This document shows positions 1 through 6,812 of a DNA stretch of 64,000 bases, piece by piece. Numbering within the stretch: the first letter of the stretch is position 1; the number at the start of each line of letters is the position of its first letter. The notes below the pieces were generated by a model. The model was not told where the DNA came from. It did no database searches and saw only the letters and a list, made by a program, of their open reading frames with translations. Origin of the DNA: Limnohabitans sp. Jir72 (GTDB taxonomy: Bacteria; Pseudomonadota; Gammaproteobacteria; Burkholderiales; Burkholderiaceae_C); contig NZ_NESC01000003.1 in assembly GCF_003063575.1 (NCBI RefSeq), positions 248,001-312,000 on the forward strand, in the 5' to 3' direction. Made by a program: the position numbers and the translations under genes.

Positions 1-534
1 GATGCGTGTGCCCAAGATCACCATCAGCGACAGGAACAGGCCCAGTGTTGCAGTGGTCTGGATCCAGGCGGTGTAGGCACCGCGCTTGCCAGCAGGTGCG
101 TGCTCGGCCACATAAGTGGCGGCACCACCGTACTCGCCACCCAGTGCCAAGCCTTGCAACAAGCGCAGACCGATCAGGATGACGGGAGCGGCAACGCCAA
201 TGCTGGCGTAGTTGGGCAAGATACCGACGATGAAAGTCGATGCGCCCATGATCAAGATGGTCACCAGGAAGGTGTACTTGCGGCCGATCATGTCACCCAG
301 ACGGCCGAACACCAGCGCGCCGAAAGGACGCACGATGAAACCGGCAGCAAAAGCCAACAGCGCGAAGATGAAGGCGGAGCCTTCGTCCAGACCGCTGAAG
401 AATTGCTTGGCGATGATGGCGGCGAGCGATCCATACAGGTAGAAGTCATACCATTCAAAAACGGTACCCAGAGAAGAGGCAAAAATCACCTTCTTCTCTT
501 CCGCCGACATCGGGCGGTTTGCTGTTGTAGCCAT
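1..534 (-). CDS. MFS transporter, metabolite:H+ symporter (MHS) family, N-terminal part
   Basis: Only the first 178 codons are present; the gene runs off the left edge. The translation opens MATTANRPMSAEEKKV and continues into FASSLGTVFEWYDFYLYGS, the typical first helix of the MHS group (ProP/KgtP/ShiA relatives). The loop between helices 2 and 3 carries the MFS signature GRLGDMIGRK, and a later helix reads RLLQGLALGGEYGGAATYVAE. These proteins are inner-membrane proton symporters for organic acids, osmolytes or aromatic acids; the substrate cannot be told from this part. The start is the ATG at 534, with GGAG about 8 nt upstream. It is divergent from the DUF4212 gene, with about 225 bp between the two starts. 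Confidence 0.9.
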   Translation of the reverse strand, partial: MATTANRPMSAEEKKVIFASSLGTVFEWYDFYLYGSLAAIIAKQFFSGLDEGSAFIFALLAFAAGFIVRPFGALVFGRLGDMIGRKYTFLVTILIMGASTFIVGILPNYASIGVAAPVILIGLRLLQGLALGGEYGGAATYVAEHAPAGKRGAYTAWIQTTATLGLFLSLMVILGTRI

Positions 535-653
535 AGAGCTGTCTCCAAAAAAGAGTCTCCAAAAGGGAAACTTCAGGCGATTCTTGGCGTGTGCACTTTC
601 CGTCTTCTGACAACTTGCCAACATGGGCTTACAACCCGAGTGCAAACCCTTTG

Positions 654-675
654 ATTTCATTTCTTATCGTGAAAT
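654..675. promoter_or_regulatory. inverted repeat in divergent promoter region
   Basis: ATTTCA and TGAAAT form a perfect 6-bp inverted repeat with a 10-bp spacer, in an AT-richer stretch between the divergent MFS and DUF4212 starts. It could be a regulator site, but the arms are short and this may be chance. The rest of 535-759 shows nothing I recognise. Confidence 0.25.
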
Positions 676-759
676 ATGACGGCTTTTCGCGGGTAATCCC
701 TAGTGATCTTTCCCTTCATAATCTTCATCACTTGAGCCTCCAACCAGCCCCATTTACCC

Positions 760-1032
760 GTGAACCCCACCCGCGCCCGTGTTTTGCGCCAAAGAATTCG
801 CTACACCACAGGGGTGTTGCTGGCCATTTGGCTGGTGGTAGGTTTTGCCTGGGTGCCGTTTGCACGCCATCTGAACTTCAGCTTCTTCACCCTGAAGTTC
901 AACTTCTGGATGGCCGCGCAAGGCAGCGTGCTGGTGTTTTTGCTGTTGACCGTCGTGAACGCCTGGTTGGTCAACCGCTGGGAAAAAGAATTGCAGGCAC
1001 CGGACCCTGCGCCCGAAGCCTCCACCGACTGA
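760..1032 (+). CDS. DUF4212 small membrane protein (symporter small-subunit family)
   Basis: A 90-residue protein starting at GTG, MNPTRARVLRQRIRYTTGVL, with two hydrophobic segments (about 19-38 and 50-73), the second carrying FWMAAQGSVLVFLLLTVVNAW. The pattern of a basic N-terminus, WxVxF after helix 1, F(W)xAxQGS before helix 2 and a final YAW/NAW is that of DUF4212, the putative small subunit that normally precedes a large sodium:solute symporter subunit in an operon. Here the next gene is an unrelated, convergent kinase, so the large subunit is missing nearby. The stop lies only 6 bp from the kinase stop. Confidence 0.8.
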   Translation: MNPTRARVLRQRIRYTTGVLLAIWLVVGFAWVPFARHLNFSFFTLKFNFWMAAQGSVLVFLLLTVVNAWLVNRWEKELQAPDPAPEASTD

Positions 1033-1038
1033 CGCGCC

Positions 1039-2484
1039 TCAGGCTGAGGCTGCAGCCAAGTGTTCAAACGGCAAGCTTTGCTTGACCAGGATCACCGTGC
1101 AGGCCGCCTCCATCGCCACCTTGATGGGCACCGTGGCCACAAAGCGCTGCATCTGCAAACCATGCGTTGCCGCACCCATGATGACCATGTTGACCTGATT
1201 GCCGTGGGCATACGCGAGCAAAGCACCGGCCACATCGCCCGATTCGAGCACGTGGTACGAGGTCTGATGGTCGTTCAGGTCCAGCGGCTGCGCCCATTGC
1301 TGCAGGCGGCTCAGGTGCCAGCGGTGGACTTGGGTTTCCCCTTTTTCAGACTCGGTGCTGCTGGTCTGCCCGGGCGAGATCACCGTCACGCAAGCCAGCC
1401 TTGCCCCGGGCCTGATGCCCAGCGATCGCGCCACCGCTTCGCGCAGCGAATACAAGGTGGCATCGCTCACGTCCAGGTGCGGCACCGCCACCATGATGAT
1501 GGGCACCTGCTCGATCTGCTGAACCGGCACTGGGCTGGGCTGGTAAGACAAACCTGCGGCACGCACCCAACGTTTGAAGTGGGTCCAGAAGCCCGTGCCT
1601 TCGGTCTTTCGACCGCGATCGGTCACCTTGACCTGATCTGGGTGGGTCAAGTCAAACGCCAGATGCGAGGCCGAGGGGTAGCGTTGGTCGGCCACCGGCT
1701 CCAGGCAGCGCAAGATCACCTCTTGCAACCACTCGGGCAAATCAGCGCGGAGCTTGCGCGGCGGCACCGGGTCCATCCACAAACGCTGGCGCAAACCGCC
1801 TGGCGTGGCCGGCTCACCAAAGGGCAACTCGCCGGTGGCCAGTTCGTACAGCATGACGCCGATGGCAAAGATGTCGCTGCGCGGGTCCCCGCGCACACCC
1901 ACCACCTGCTCTGGCGAAATCCAGACCGGTGAGCCCACGGCCTTGCGCATTTCCTCGGCCAGCAGATCGGGGTAATTCGCATGGCACGACAAGCCAAAGT
2001 CCAGCATCACCGCAGTGCCGTCGGCTCGGATCAGCACATTGGCGGGTTTCAAATCGAGGTGACACACGTTTTGCTGGTGCAAGCTGTGCACCGCACGCGC
2101 CATGACCGCGCCCAGCGACGCGATCTCTCGCACCGGCAGCGGCTGCGGGGCATCCAGCCAGTGCTGCAAGGTCTGGCCTTGGACATACTCCATCACCAGA
2201 TAAGGCACCCGCGACAAATCGCCCGCCGCTACAAAGCGCGGCACATGGCTGCCCTTGAGCTCGGAGAGGATTTGCAGCTCGACCTCGAAGCTGATGATGT
2301 TTTCCGCGCCATCGCCCGCCGTCATGCGCGGGATCTTCATGGCCATGGGGAACTCGCTGATGCGGCGGCTGCCATCGGCGGCGGGCGCATACAGCACCTT
2401 GTACACATGGGCCATGCCGCCTGCGTGCATGCAGGATTCAATTTCGAAGCCGTCGATGGCGTGTCCGGGGTTCAGGAGTTTCAA
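1039..2484 (-). CDS. serine/threonine protein kinase fused to a C-terminal UspA domain
   Basis: Predicted 481 aa. Residues about 11-280 form a Hanks-type kinase: glycine-rich loop near 19-28, VAIK-type lysine K50 (MAMKIP), catalytic loop HLDLKPAN with D144 and N149, DFG at 162-164 and SPE (APE equivalent) at 190-192. After a linker, residues about 326-467 are a universal stress protein domain ending in GAATHGLQMQRFVAT, a slightly degenerate form of the ATP-binding Gx2Gx9GS motif. No transmembrane segment is seen, so it is probably cytosolic. The chosen start is a TTG whose last two bases belong to the TGA of the upstream metallophosphoesterase (TTGA), implying translational coupling; no ATG fits before the kinase fold. 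The open frame upstream of this start is a shadow of that neighbour. Confidence 0.85.
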   Translation of the reverse strand: MKLLNPGHAIDGFEIESCMHAGGMAHVYKVLYAPAADGSRRISEFPMAMKIPRMTAGDGAENIISFEVELQILSELKGSHVPRFVAAGDLSRVPYLVMEYVQGQTLQHWLDAPQPLPVREIASLGAVMARAVHSLHQQNVCHLDLKPANVLIRADGTAVMLDFGLSCHANYPDLLAEEMRKAVGSPVWISPEQVVGVRGDPRSDIFAIGVMLYELATGELPFGEPATPGGLRQRLWMDPVPPRKLRADLPEWLQEVILRCLEPVADQRYPSASHLAFDLTHPDQVKVTDRGRKTEGTGFWTHFKRWVRAAGLSYQPSPVPVQQIEQVPIIMVAVPHLDVSDATLYSLREAVARSLGIRPGARLACVTVISPGQTSSTESEKGETQVHRWHLSRLQQWAQPLDLNDHQTSYHVLESGDVAGALLAYAHGNQVNMVIMGAATHGLQMQRFVATVPIKVAMEAACTVILVKQSLPFEHLAAASA

Positions 2485-3239
2485 CGTCCTCGCTCCAGTC
2501 GTTGTGCAAAAAATTCTGGCAGCTGCGCCAGCCGGATGGCCTGCGCTGCCTCGGTGTGGTTGTAGGGCACACGGTGAAAAGTGAGCTTGCGCACAGCCCG
2601 GTCGTACACGGTGTACATGGCCCGAGGGTCCCCATCGCGCGGCTGACCGCAAGAGCCAACGCAAGCCACCCAAGGCCGGTGCGCAGACACGGGGACCGCC
2701 AGACCCGGCTTGGGCTCGAACCGCATCAACAAGCGGCCTGCGCCTTGGTAATACAAGGTCTGGTGGTGCACATGCCCCACCAACACGTGCGAAGCGCCTT
2801 GTGCCATCGCCGCATCCAGGCAATGGCCTGCGGCACGCTCGCTGTCTACATAACGCCAAGCCTCGGGCTTGTCGGCGCTGGCGTGCACCAGCAACAAGGT
2901 CTCGCGCTGGACCGTCAGGGGCAAATCGGACAAAAAGGCCTTGTGCTCGGCACTGAGCTGCGCGTGCGTCCATGGCGCGCCCTGGCCGCCTTGGGTGGCT
3001 TCGCTGCCTTGGGCGGTGGGCGGGCTGAGGGCCATCTCATCGTGGTTGCCTTTCAAGACCCAGGCACCTTGGGCGGCCAAGTCCATCACCTGATCGAGCA
3101 CCGCGACGGGCTCGCCCCCGTAGCCCACCAAGTCGCCCAGAAAAGCCAACTGGTCAAAGCCTTGTTGACGGGCGTGCGCCAAGCAAGCCTGCAAAGCTTG
3201 TCGGTTGGCGTGGATGTCCGAAATCAGGGCCAGTCGCAT
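2481..3239 (-). CDS. metallophosphoesterase (YfcE/MJ0936-type)
   Basis: A 252-aa calcineurin-like phosphoesterase. All metal-binding blocks are visible: DIHAN (D8, H10), GDLVGYGG, GNHDE and GHVHHQ near the end. This compact class hydrolyses phosphodiesters, nucleotides or phosphoproteins with Mn2+-type metals; the PP2A-like fold next to a protein kinase suggests, but does not prove, that it opposes the kinase. The start at 3239 (MRLALISDIHAN) has a strong AGGAGG about 6 nt upstream; an ATG six codons earlier is less likely. The gene ends in a TTGA overlap with the kinase. The 138 bp upstream hold no feature I recognise. Confidence 0.88.
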   Translation of the reverse strand: MRLALISDIHANRQALQACLAHARQQGFDQLAFLGDLVGYGGEPVAVLDQVMDLAAQGAWVLKGNHDEMALSPPTAQGSEATQGGQGAPWTHAQLSAEHKAFLSDLPLTVQRETLLLVHASADKPEAWRYVDSERAAGHCLDAAMAQGASHVLVGHVHHQTLYYQGAGRLLMRFEPKPGLAVPVSAHRPWVACVGSCGQPRDGDPRAMYTVYDRAVRKLTFHRVPYNHTEAAQAIRLAQLPEFFAQRLERGR

Positions 3240-3377
3240 GTTTGCCTCCTGCCCCATGATGGCAGGACTGCCTGATGCGCAGCTTGCAGCAGATCAAACT
3301 TCACTGGATCGCCACGCTTCGATCGCGATGACAAAAATTCGAAATGCCGAGGCTGGTGCTTCGCAGCCTTTGAGGCA

Positions 3378-4019
3378 TCAGGCCTTGCGCTGCACACCCA
3401 CGGGCAGCTGGGCCACGCCGGTCCAGTCGGGCGACTGGAACCACGGATCGCCCTGCAAATACGCCCGCAGCATGGGCAGTGCGTCGTTGCCCCAGAACAC
3501 CTGGCCATCGACCACGAGGCTGGGCACGCCAAACAGGTTCAGGGCGATGGCCTCGTCGGTGTGGGCTTTGAGTTGTTGCTTGACGGTGTCGCTGGCCGCA
3601 TCGCCTGCGGGTTTCAGGTCAGCGTTCAAGGCCGCCAGGCGCTCGGCATCGGCCGCTTCTTGGCCGGTGCACCACACGTGGCGGAAGATTTTGTCGCACA
3701 CAAAGCGGTTGGGCGTGCCGTCCGCATCGCACGCGGTGGCCAAGCGCAGCAAGGCCAGCGAATTGAAGGGGTGGCTGGCGGGCAATTGCAAAGGCGTGCC
3801 TTGCGAGCGCGCTTGCCACTGCACTTGGCGGTAAGTCCAGTCGCGCTTGGCCGGGATCTCGGCCGGGCCCAACTGGCCGTGGTGCTTGAGCATGGCGCCA
3901 AACACCACCGGCTTGAACACCACGCGGTGGCTGATGCCCTCCAGCGCTTGGGGCAAGGTATCAAAAGCCAGCCAAGCGTAGGGCGAGATGAAGTCCAGAT
4001 AGAAGTAGATGGTTTTCAT
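3378..4019 (-). CDS. 2-hydroxychromene-2-carboxylate isomerase family protein (DsbA-like fold)
   Basis: 213 aa. It opens MKTIYFYLDFISPYAWLAF; the FDFxSPYxY/W block, with serine in place of the DsbA CXXC, is the hallmark of the GST-kappa/HCCA isomerase group. Later blocks LFGVPSLVVDGQVFWGNDALPML (cis-Pro loop GVPS) fit as well. Characterised members isomerise hydroxychromene carboxylates during naphthalene catabolism with glutathione as cofactor, but many homologues outside such operons have unknown substrates, as here. It is the last gene of a minus-strand run with DUF1289, YbaK and HMG-CoA lyase, 35 bp downstream of DUF1289. Confidence 0.85.
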   Translation of the reverse strand: MKTIYFYLDFISPYAWLAFDTLPQALEGISHRVVFKPVVFGAMLKHHGQLGPAEIPAKRDWTYRQVQWQARSQGTPLQLPASHPFNSLALLRLATACDADGTPNRFVCDKIFRHVWCTGQEAADAERLAALNADLKPAGDAASDTVKQQLKAHTDEAIALNLFGVPSLVVDGQVFWGNDALPMLRAYLQGDPWFQSPDWTGVAQLPVGVQRKA

Positions 4020-4054
4020 GGTCGGGCCTGGGCCTGTGGTGTCAATGATGGGGC

Positions 4055-4312
4055 TCAGAGGTCGCTGGCTTGGTGCTCGCGCAGGCGCTGTGGAATGGCC
4101 TGCCAGACGGACAGCTTTTCGGCGTCGGTGGCGCGGCTCCAGCCGCCGATCTCGGGCAGCGTGCGCAGGCAACCTTCGCACCAGCCGCCGCTGGGGTGCA
4201 TCAGGCACAGCGACACGCAAGGCGAAGGCAACGAGTTGGGCGCAGGCGGTGTGGGCTGGGCCAGCACTTGCTCGGCCAGGGCGCTGAGTTTTTTCCAGTA
4301 ATGCTTGTTCAT
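4055..4312 (-). CDS. DUF1289 family protein
   Basis: 85 aa. The core SPCVSLCLMHPSGGWCEGC followed by RTLPEIGGWSRATDAEK is diagnostic for DUF1289: four cysteines in a CxxxC...CxxC arrangement, then a conserved E-I-xxW segment. The family is small, cytosolic and probably binds Zn or an Fe-S cluster; its role is unknown. Its ATG overlaps the stop of the YbaK-like gene (ATGA), so the two are translationally coupled. Confidence 0.88.
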   Translation of the reverse strand: MNKHYWKKLSALAEQVLAQPTPPAPNSLPSPCVSLCLMHPSGGWCEGCLRTLPEIGGWSRATDAEKLSVWQAIPQRLREHQASDL

Positions 4313-4821
4313 GCGGAGACCTCGGGTGCCGATTGCACCACATCGGCCACAGCTGCGCCGGTCAGGGGTTTCAGGTCGTCAGGCCGCAAGCGAAAGACCG
4401 CGTGCGGATGGCCAGCTGCGGCCCAAATCTCTTCAAAGCGCCACAGGTCCTGGTCGAGCAGGGTCACGGGCGGGAACAGGTGGGCCACGGGCGAGACACC
4501 GCCGATGGCAAAGCCGGTCTGCGCTTTGACAAAGTCGGCATCGGCGCGGCCGATTTTGCCGACCAAGGCCGAGACTTTTTTCTCATCCACCCGACGATCG
4601 CCCGAGGCCACCACCAGCACGGCCAGGCCGTCTTGCTTGCGCTTGAAGATCACGCTCTTGGCGATCTGCCCCAGTTGCACGCCCAGGCCGTGGGCGGCCT
4701 CTTGCGCGGTGCGGGCGGCGCCATCCAGCATGAGCGGCGTGTGCGGGTGGTTCGCATCTTGCAAAACCCTGGCCACGCGTTGCACACCTTCGGGCAGGGC
4801 ATGGAGTTCAGCGCCGCACAT
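4309..4821 (-). CDS. YbaK/ProX-type aminoacyl-tRNA deacylase
   Basis: 170 aa, one YbaK/prolyl-tRNA-associated domain over nearly its whole length. Visible blocks include TAQEAAHGLGVQLGQIAKSVIFK (with the K needed for deacylation), VLVVASGDRRVDEKK and TGFAIGGVSPVAH, the GxxxG(x)xxP loop of the editing site. Such trans-editing factors clear mischarged tRNAs (for example Cys-tRNA-Pro or Ala-tRNA-Pro). It is only 3 bp downstream of the HMG-CoA lyase stop and overlaps DUF1289, so it belongs to the same transcript. The exact specificity (YbaK, YeaK or ProX) cannot be settled by eye. Confidence 0.85.
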   Translation of the reverse strand: MCGAELHALPEGVQRVARVLQDANHPHTPLMLDGAARTAQEAAHGLGVQLGQIAKSVIFKRKQDGLAVLVVASGDRRVDEKKVSALVGKIGRADADFVKAQTGFAIGGVSPVAHLFPPVTLLDQDLWRFEEIWAAAGHPHAVFRLRPDDLKPLTGAAVADVVQSAPEVSA

Positions 4822-4824
4822 GCT

Positions 4825-5733
4825 TCAGCCCAAGCGTTTGTTGAGGATGGCTTTGGCCACGTTCGAGTTGGGTGGACGCCCCAAAAAACCGCTGATGAAC
4901 GCGCCCGCGTCGACCAGCTTGTCGAGGTCAATGCCGGTGTCGATGCCCATGCCGTGCAGCATGTAGACCACGTCTTCGGTGGACACATTGCCCGTGGCGC
5001 CTTTGGCATAAGGACAGCCGCCCAAGCCCGCAACGGAAGACTGGAAGTTCCACACCCCCATTTGCAGCGCGGCCAGGGTGTTGGCCAGCGCCTGGCCATA
5101 GGTGTCATGGAAGTGGCCGCAGATGTGGTCCACATCGAAGTACGGCAAGGTGGCCTCGATGGCTTTTTGTACCTTGAGCGGTGTGCCTGCGCCAATGGTG
5201 TCGGCCACATCCACACGCTGCACACCGATCTGCTTCATGAGGCCCGCCAGGTAGGCCACGCGCTCGGGCGCGACATCGCCCTCGTAAGGGCAGGCCACGG
5301 TGCAGCTCATGGCACCGCGCACCGCAATGCCCGCCGCCAGCGCGGCTTGGACCACGGGCGCGAAACGCTCGATGCTCTCGGCGATCGAACAATTGATGTT
5401 TTTGTGGCTGAAGGCTTCGCTGGCGGCGCCAAACACCACGATCTCGTCGGGCCGTGTTTTGAGGGCCGCTTCAAAACCTTGCGCATTGGGTGTGAGCACC
5501 GAGTAGCGCACACCCGCTTGGCGTTGGATGCCGTTCATGACCTCGGCGTTGTCGGCCATTTGCGGCACCCATTTGGGGGACACAAAACTGGTGACTTCGA
5601 TCTCGGTCAGGCCTGCAGCTTGCAGGCGGTGCACCAGCTCGATCTTGACCGCAGCGGGCACGGGCTGCTTTTCGTTTTGCAGGCCATCGCGGGGGCCGAC
5701 GTCGATGAGTTGAACGCGTGAGGGAAGTGTCAT
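4825..5733 (-). CDS. mvaB: hydroxymethylglutaryl-CoA lyase
   Basis: 302 aa, usual length. It cleaves HMG-CoA to acetoacetate and acetyl-CoA, the last step of leucine degradation. The N-terminus VQLIDVGPRDGLQNE carries the DxxxRDGLQ metal and substrate block, HFHDTYGQALAN supplies metal-binding histidines, and GLGGCPYAKGATGN contains the signature active-site cysteine. It belongs with the methylcrotonyl-CoA carboxylase genes upstream on the same strand, although ghrA and a REP-like palindrome lie between. The spacing to ghrA (9 bp) and ybaK (3 bp) suggests one transcript. The Shine-Dalgarno sequence is weak (GAAAG). Confidence 0.95.
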   Translation of the reverse strand: MTLPSRVQLIDVGPRDGLQNEKQPVPAAVKIELVHRLQAAGLTEIEVTSFVSPKWVPQMADNAEVMNGIQRQAGVRYSVLTPNAQGFEAALKTRPDEIVVFGAASEAFSHKNINCSIAESIERFAPVVQAALAAGIAVRGAMSCTVACPYEGDVAPERVAYLAGLMKQIGVQRVDVADTIGAGTPLKVQKAIEATLPYFDVDHICGHFHDTYGQALANTLAALQMGVWNFQSSVAGLGGCPYAKGATGNVSTEDVVYMLHGMGIDTGIDLDKLVDAGAFISGFLGRPPNSNVAKAILNKRLG

Positions 5734-5742
5734 GGTGTGCTT

Positions 5743-6663
5743 TCAATAACCGCGCTGGGGGTCAACCACGCCCTTGATCGGCTCCCCGCGCTGCAAGGCT
5801 TGGATTTTGCCGACGATTTGCGCGATGCTTTCTTCGCGCAGTGTGCGGGCGGAGGTGTGTGGCGTGACGGTGATTTTGGGATGACGCCAAAAAGGGTGTT
5901 CGGCAGGCAGGGGCTCGGCGCGGAACACGTCGAGCGTGGCCCCGGCCAGGTGGCCCTTGTCCAGCAAGGCGATCAGGTCTTCTTCGACCAGGTGCTTGCC
6001 GCGGGCCACGTTGATGACGTAGCCGCCCGTCTGCAGTTGCGCGAGCGTGTTTTTGTTCAGGATGTTCTCGGTCTCTGGCGTGAGCGGCATCAGGTTGACC
6101 AGCACGCGCGTGGCTTGCAGAAAATCAGACAAGCCCTGCGCCCCGCTGAAGCAGCGAATGCCCGGCAAGTCTTTGGCGCTGCGGCTGTAGCCGTTGACGG
6201 GAAACTCGAACACCTGCAGGGCTTTGGCCACACGCTCGCCCAACACGCCCAGGCCCATGACGCCCACAGCAAAGTCGGCGCGGCTGCGCGGCTTGCGGTA
6301 GGACCATTTGCCCGCTTGGGTGTCGGCGTCGTAGCCATCGAACTCGCGAAAGTGGCGAATGACCGCATGGCAAACGAACTCGGCCATCTGCACCGACATG
6401 CCCGCGTCGTCCAGGCGCACCACCTTGAGGCTTGGCGGCAGCTTGAGCTGGAGCAAGGCGTCCACGCCCGCACCGATGTTGAACAGGGTTTGCAGGCCAG
6501 GCTGCTCGTCGATGAACTGCTGGGGCGGCGCCCAGACGATGGCGTGGTCGGCGGGCGCTGCGCCGGGTGCCCAGGCGGACACAGAGGCCTCAGGGAAGGC
6601 TTGCTGCAAGCCCTGCACCCAGGGCGTCGGGTCCAGCTTTTCAAAGCAGATGGTGATGTTCAT
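5743..6663 (-). CDS. ghrA: glyoxylate/hydroxypyruvate reductase A
   Basis: 306 aa D-2-hydroxyacid dehydrogenase of the GhrA subgroup. It reduces glyoxylate or hydroxypyruvate with NAD(P)H. Seen: the Rossmann motif GVMGLGVLGERVA, the catalytic arginine in INVARGKHL, the Asp/Glu block DVFRAEPLP and the catalytic histidine in TVTPHTSA. The N-terminal IGAGVDALL also fits this subgroup. It sits in the middle of leucine-degradation genes, with no obvious metabolic link, 9 bp upstream of mvaB. A 149-bp gap with a REP-like palindrome separates it from mccA. Confidence 0.9.
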   Translation of the reverse strand: MNITICFEKLDPTPWVQGLQQAFPEASVSAWAPGAAPADHAIVWAPPQQFIDEQPGLQTLFNIGAGVDALLQLKLPPSLKVVRLDDAGMSVQMAEFVCHAVIRHFREFDGYDADTQAGKWSYRKPRSRADFAVGVMGLGVLGERVAKALQVFEFPVNGYSRSAKDLPGIRCFSGAQGLSDFLQATRVLVNLMPLTPETENILNKNTLAQLQTGGYVINVARGKHLVEEDLIALLDKGHLAGATLDVFRAEPLPAEHPFWRHPKITVTPHTSARTLREESIAQIVGKIQALQRGEPIKGVVDPQRGY

Positions 6664-6719
6664 GGGCAGATTTTGTCAGCAAGGTACCGGCCCTTCTGTC
6701 GCATGGGTTAGGCAGCCAT

Positions 6720-6794
6720 TGTGGGAGCCCCGCCCTCGGGGCGAATGCCTGTGGACTGCGGGCGCTCCATCGCGGCGGGGGCGCCGCTCCCACA
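6720..6794. repeat. REP-like palindromic element, copy 1
   Basis: A 75-bp imperfect palindrome bounded by perfect 9-bp arms TGTGGGAGC and GCTCCCACA, with smaller G/C-rich hairpins inside (CCCCGCCCTCGGGGCG). Two relatives with the same ends occur at 8834-8896 and 49641-49713, and all three are intergenic or at a gene end. This is the look of REP/BIME elements moved by RAYT transposases; no RAYT gene is in the window. It lies between ghrA and mccA. Confidence 0.75.
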
Positions 6795-6812
6795 CAGAGC
6801 AGTCACGGCAGA

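Noticed and set aside
100..654. 184-codon open frame on the plus strand
   Set aside because: It lies antisense to the MFS transporter fragment, whose MHS-family motifs are unmistakable; no family features in the antisense frame.
1060..1932. 290-codon plus-strand open frame
   Set aside because: Antisense to the kinase-UspA gene; the composition (His/Arg/Gln rich) is that of a GC-biased shadow.
4333..5721. 462-codon plus-strand open frame
   Set aside because: Antisense to ybaK-like and mvaB genes, both with intact catalytic motifs; no recognisable domain.
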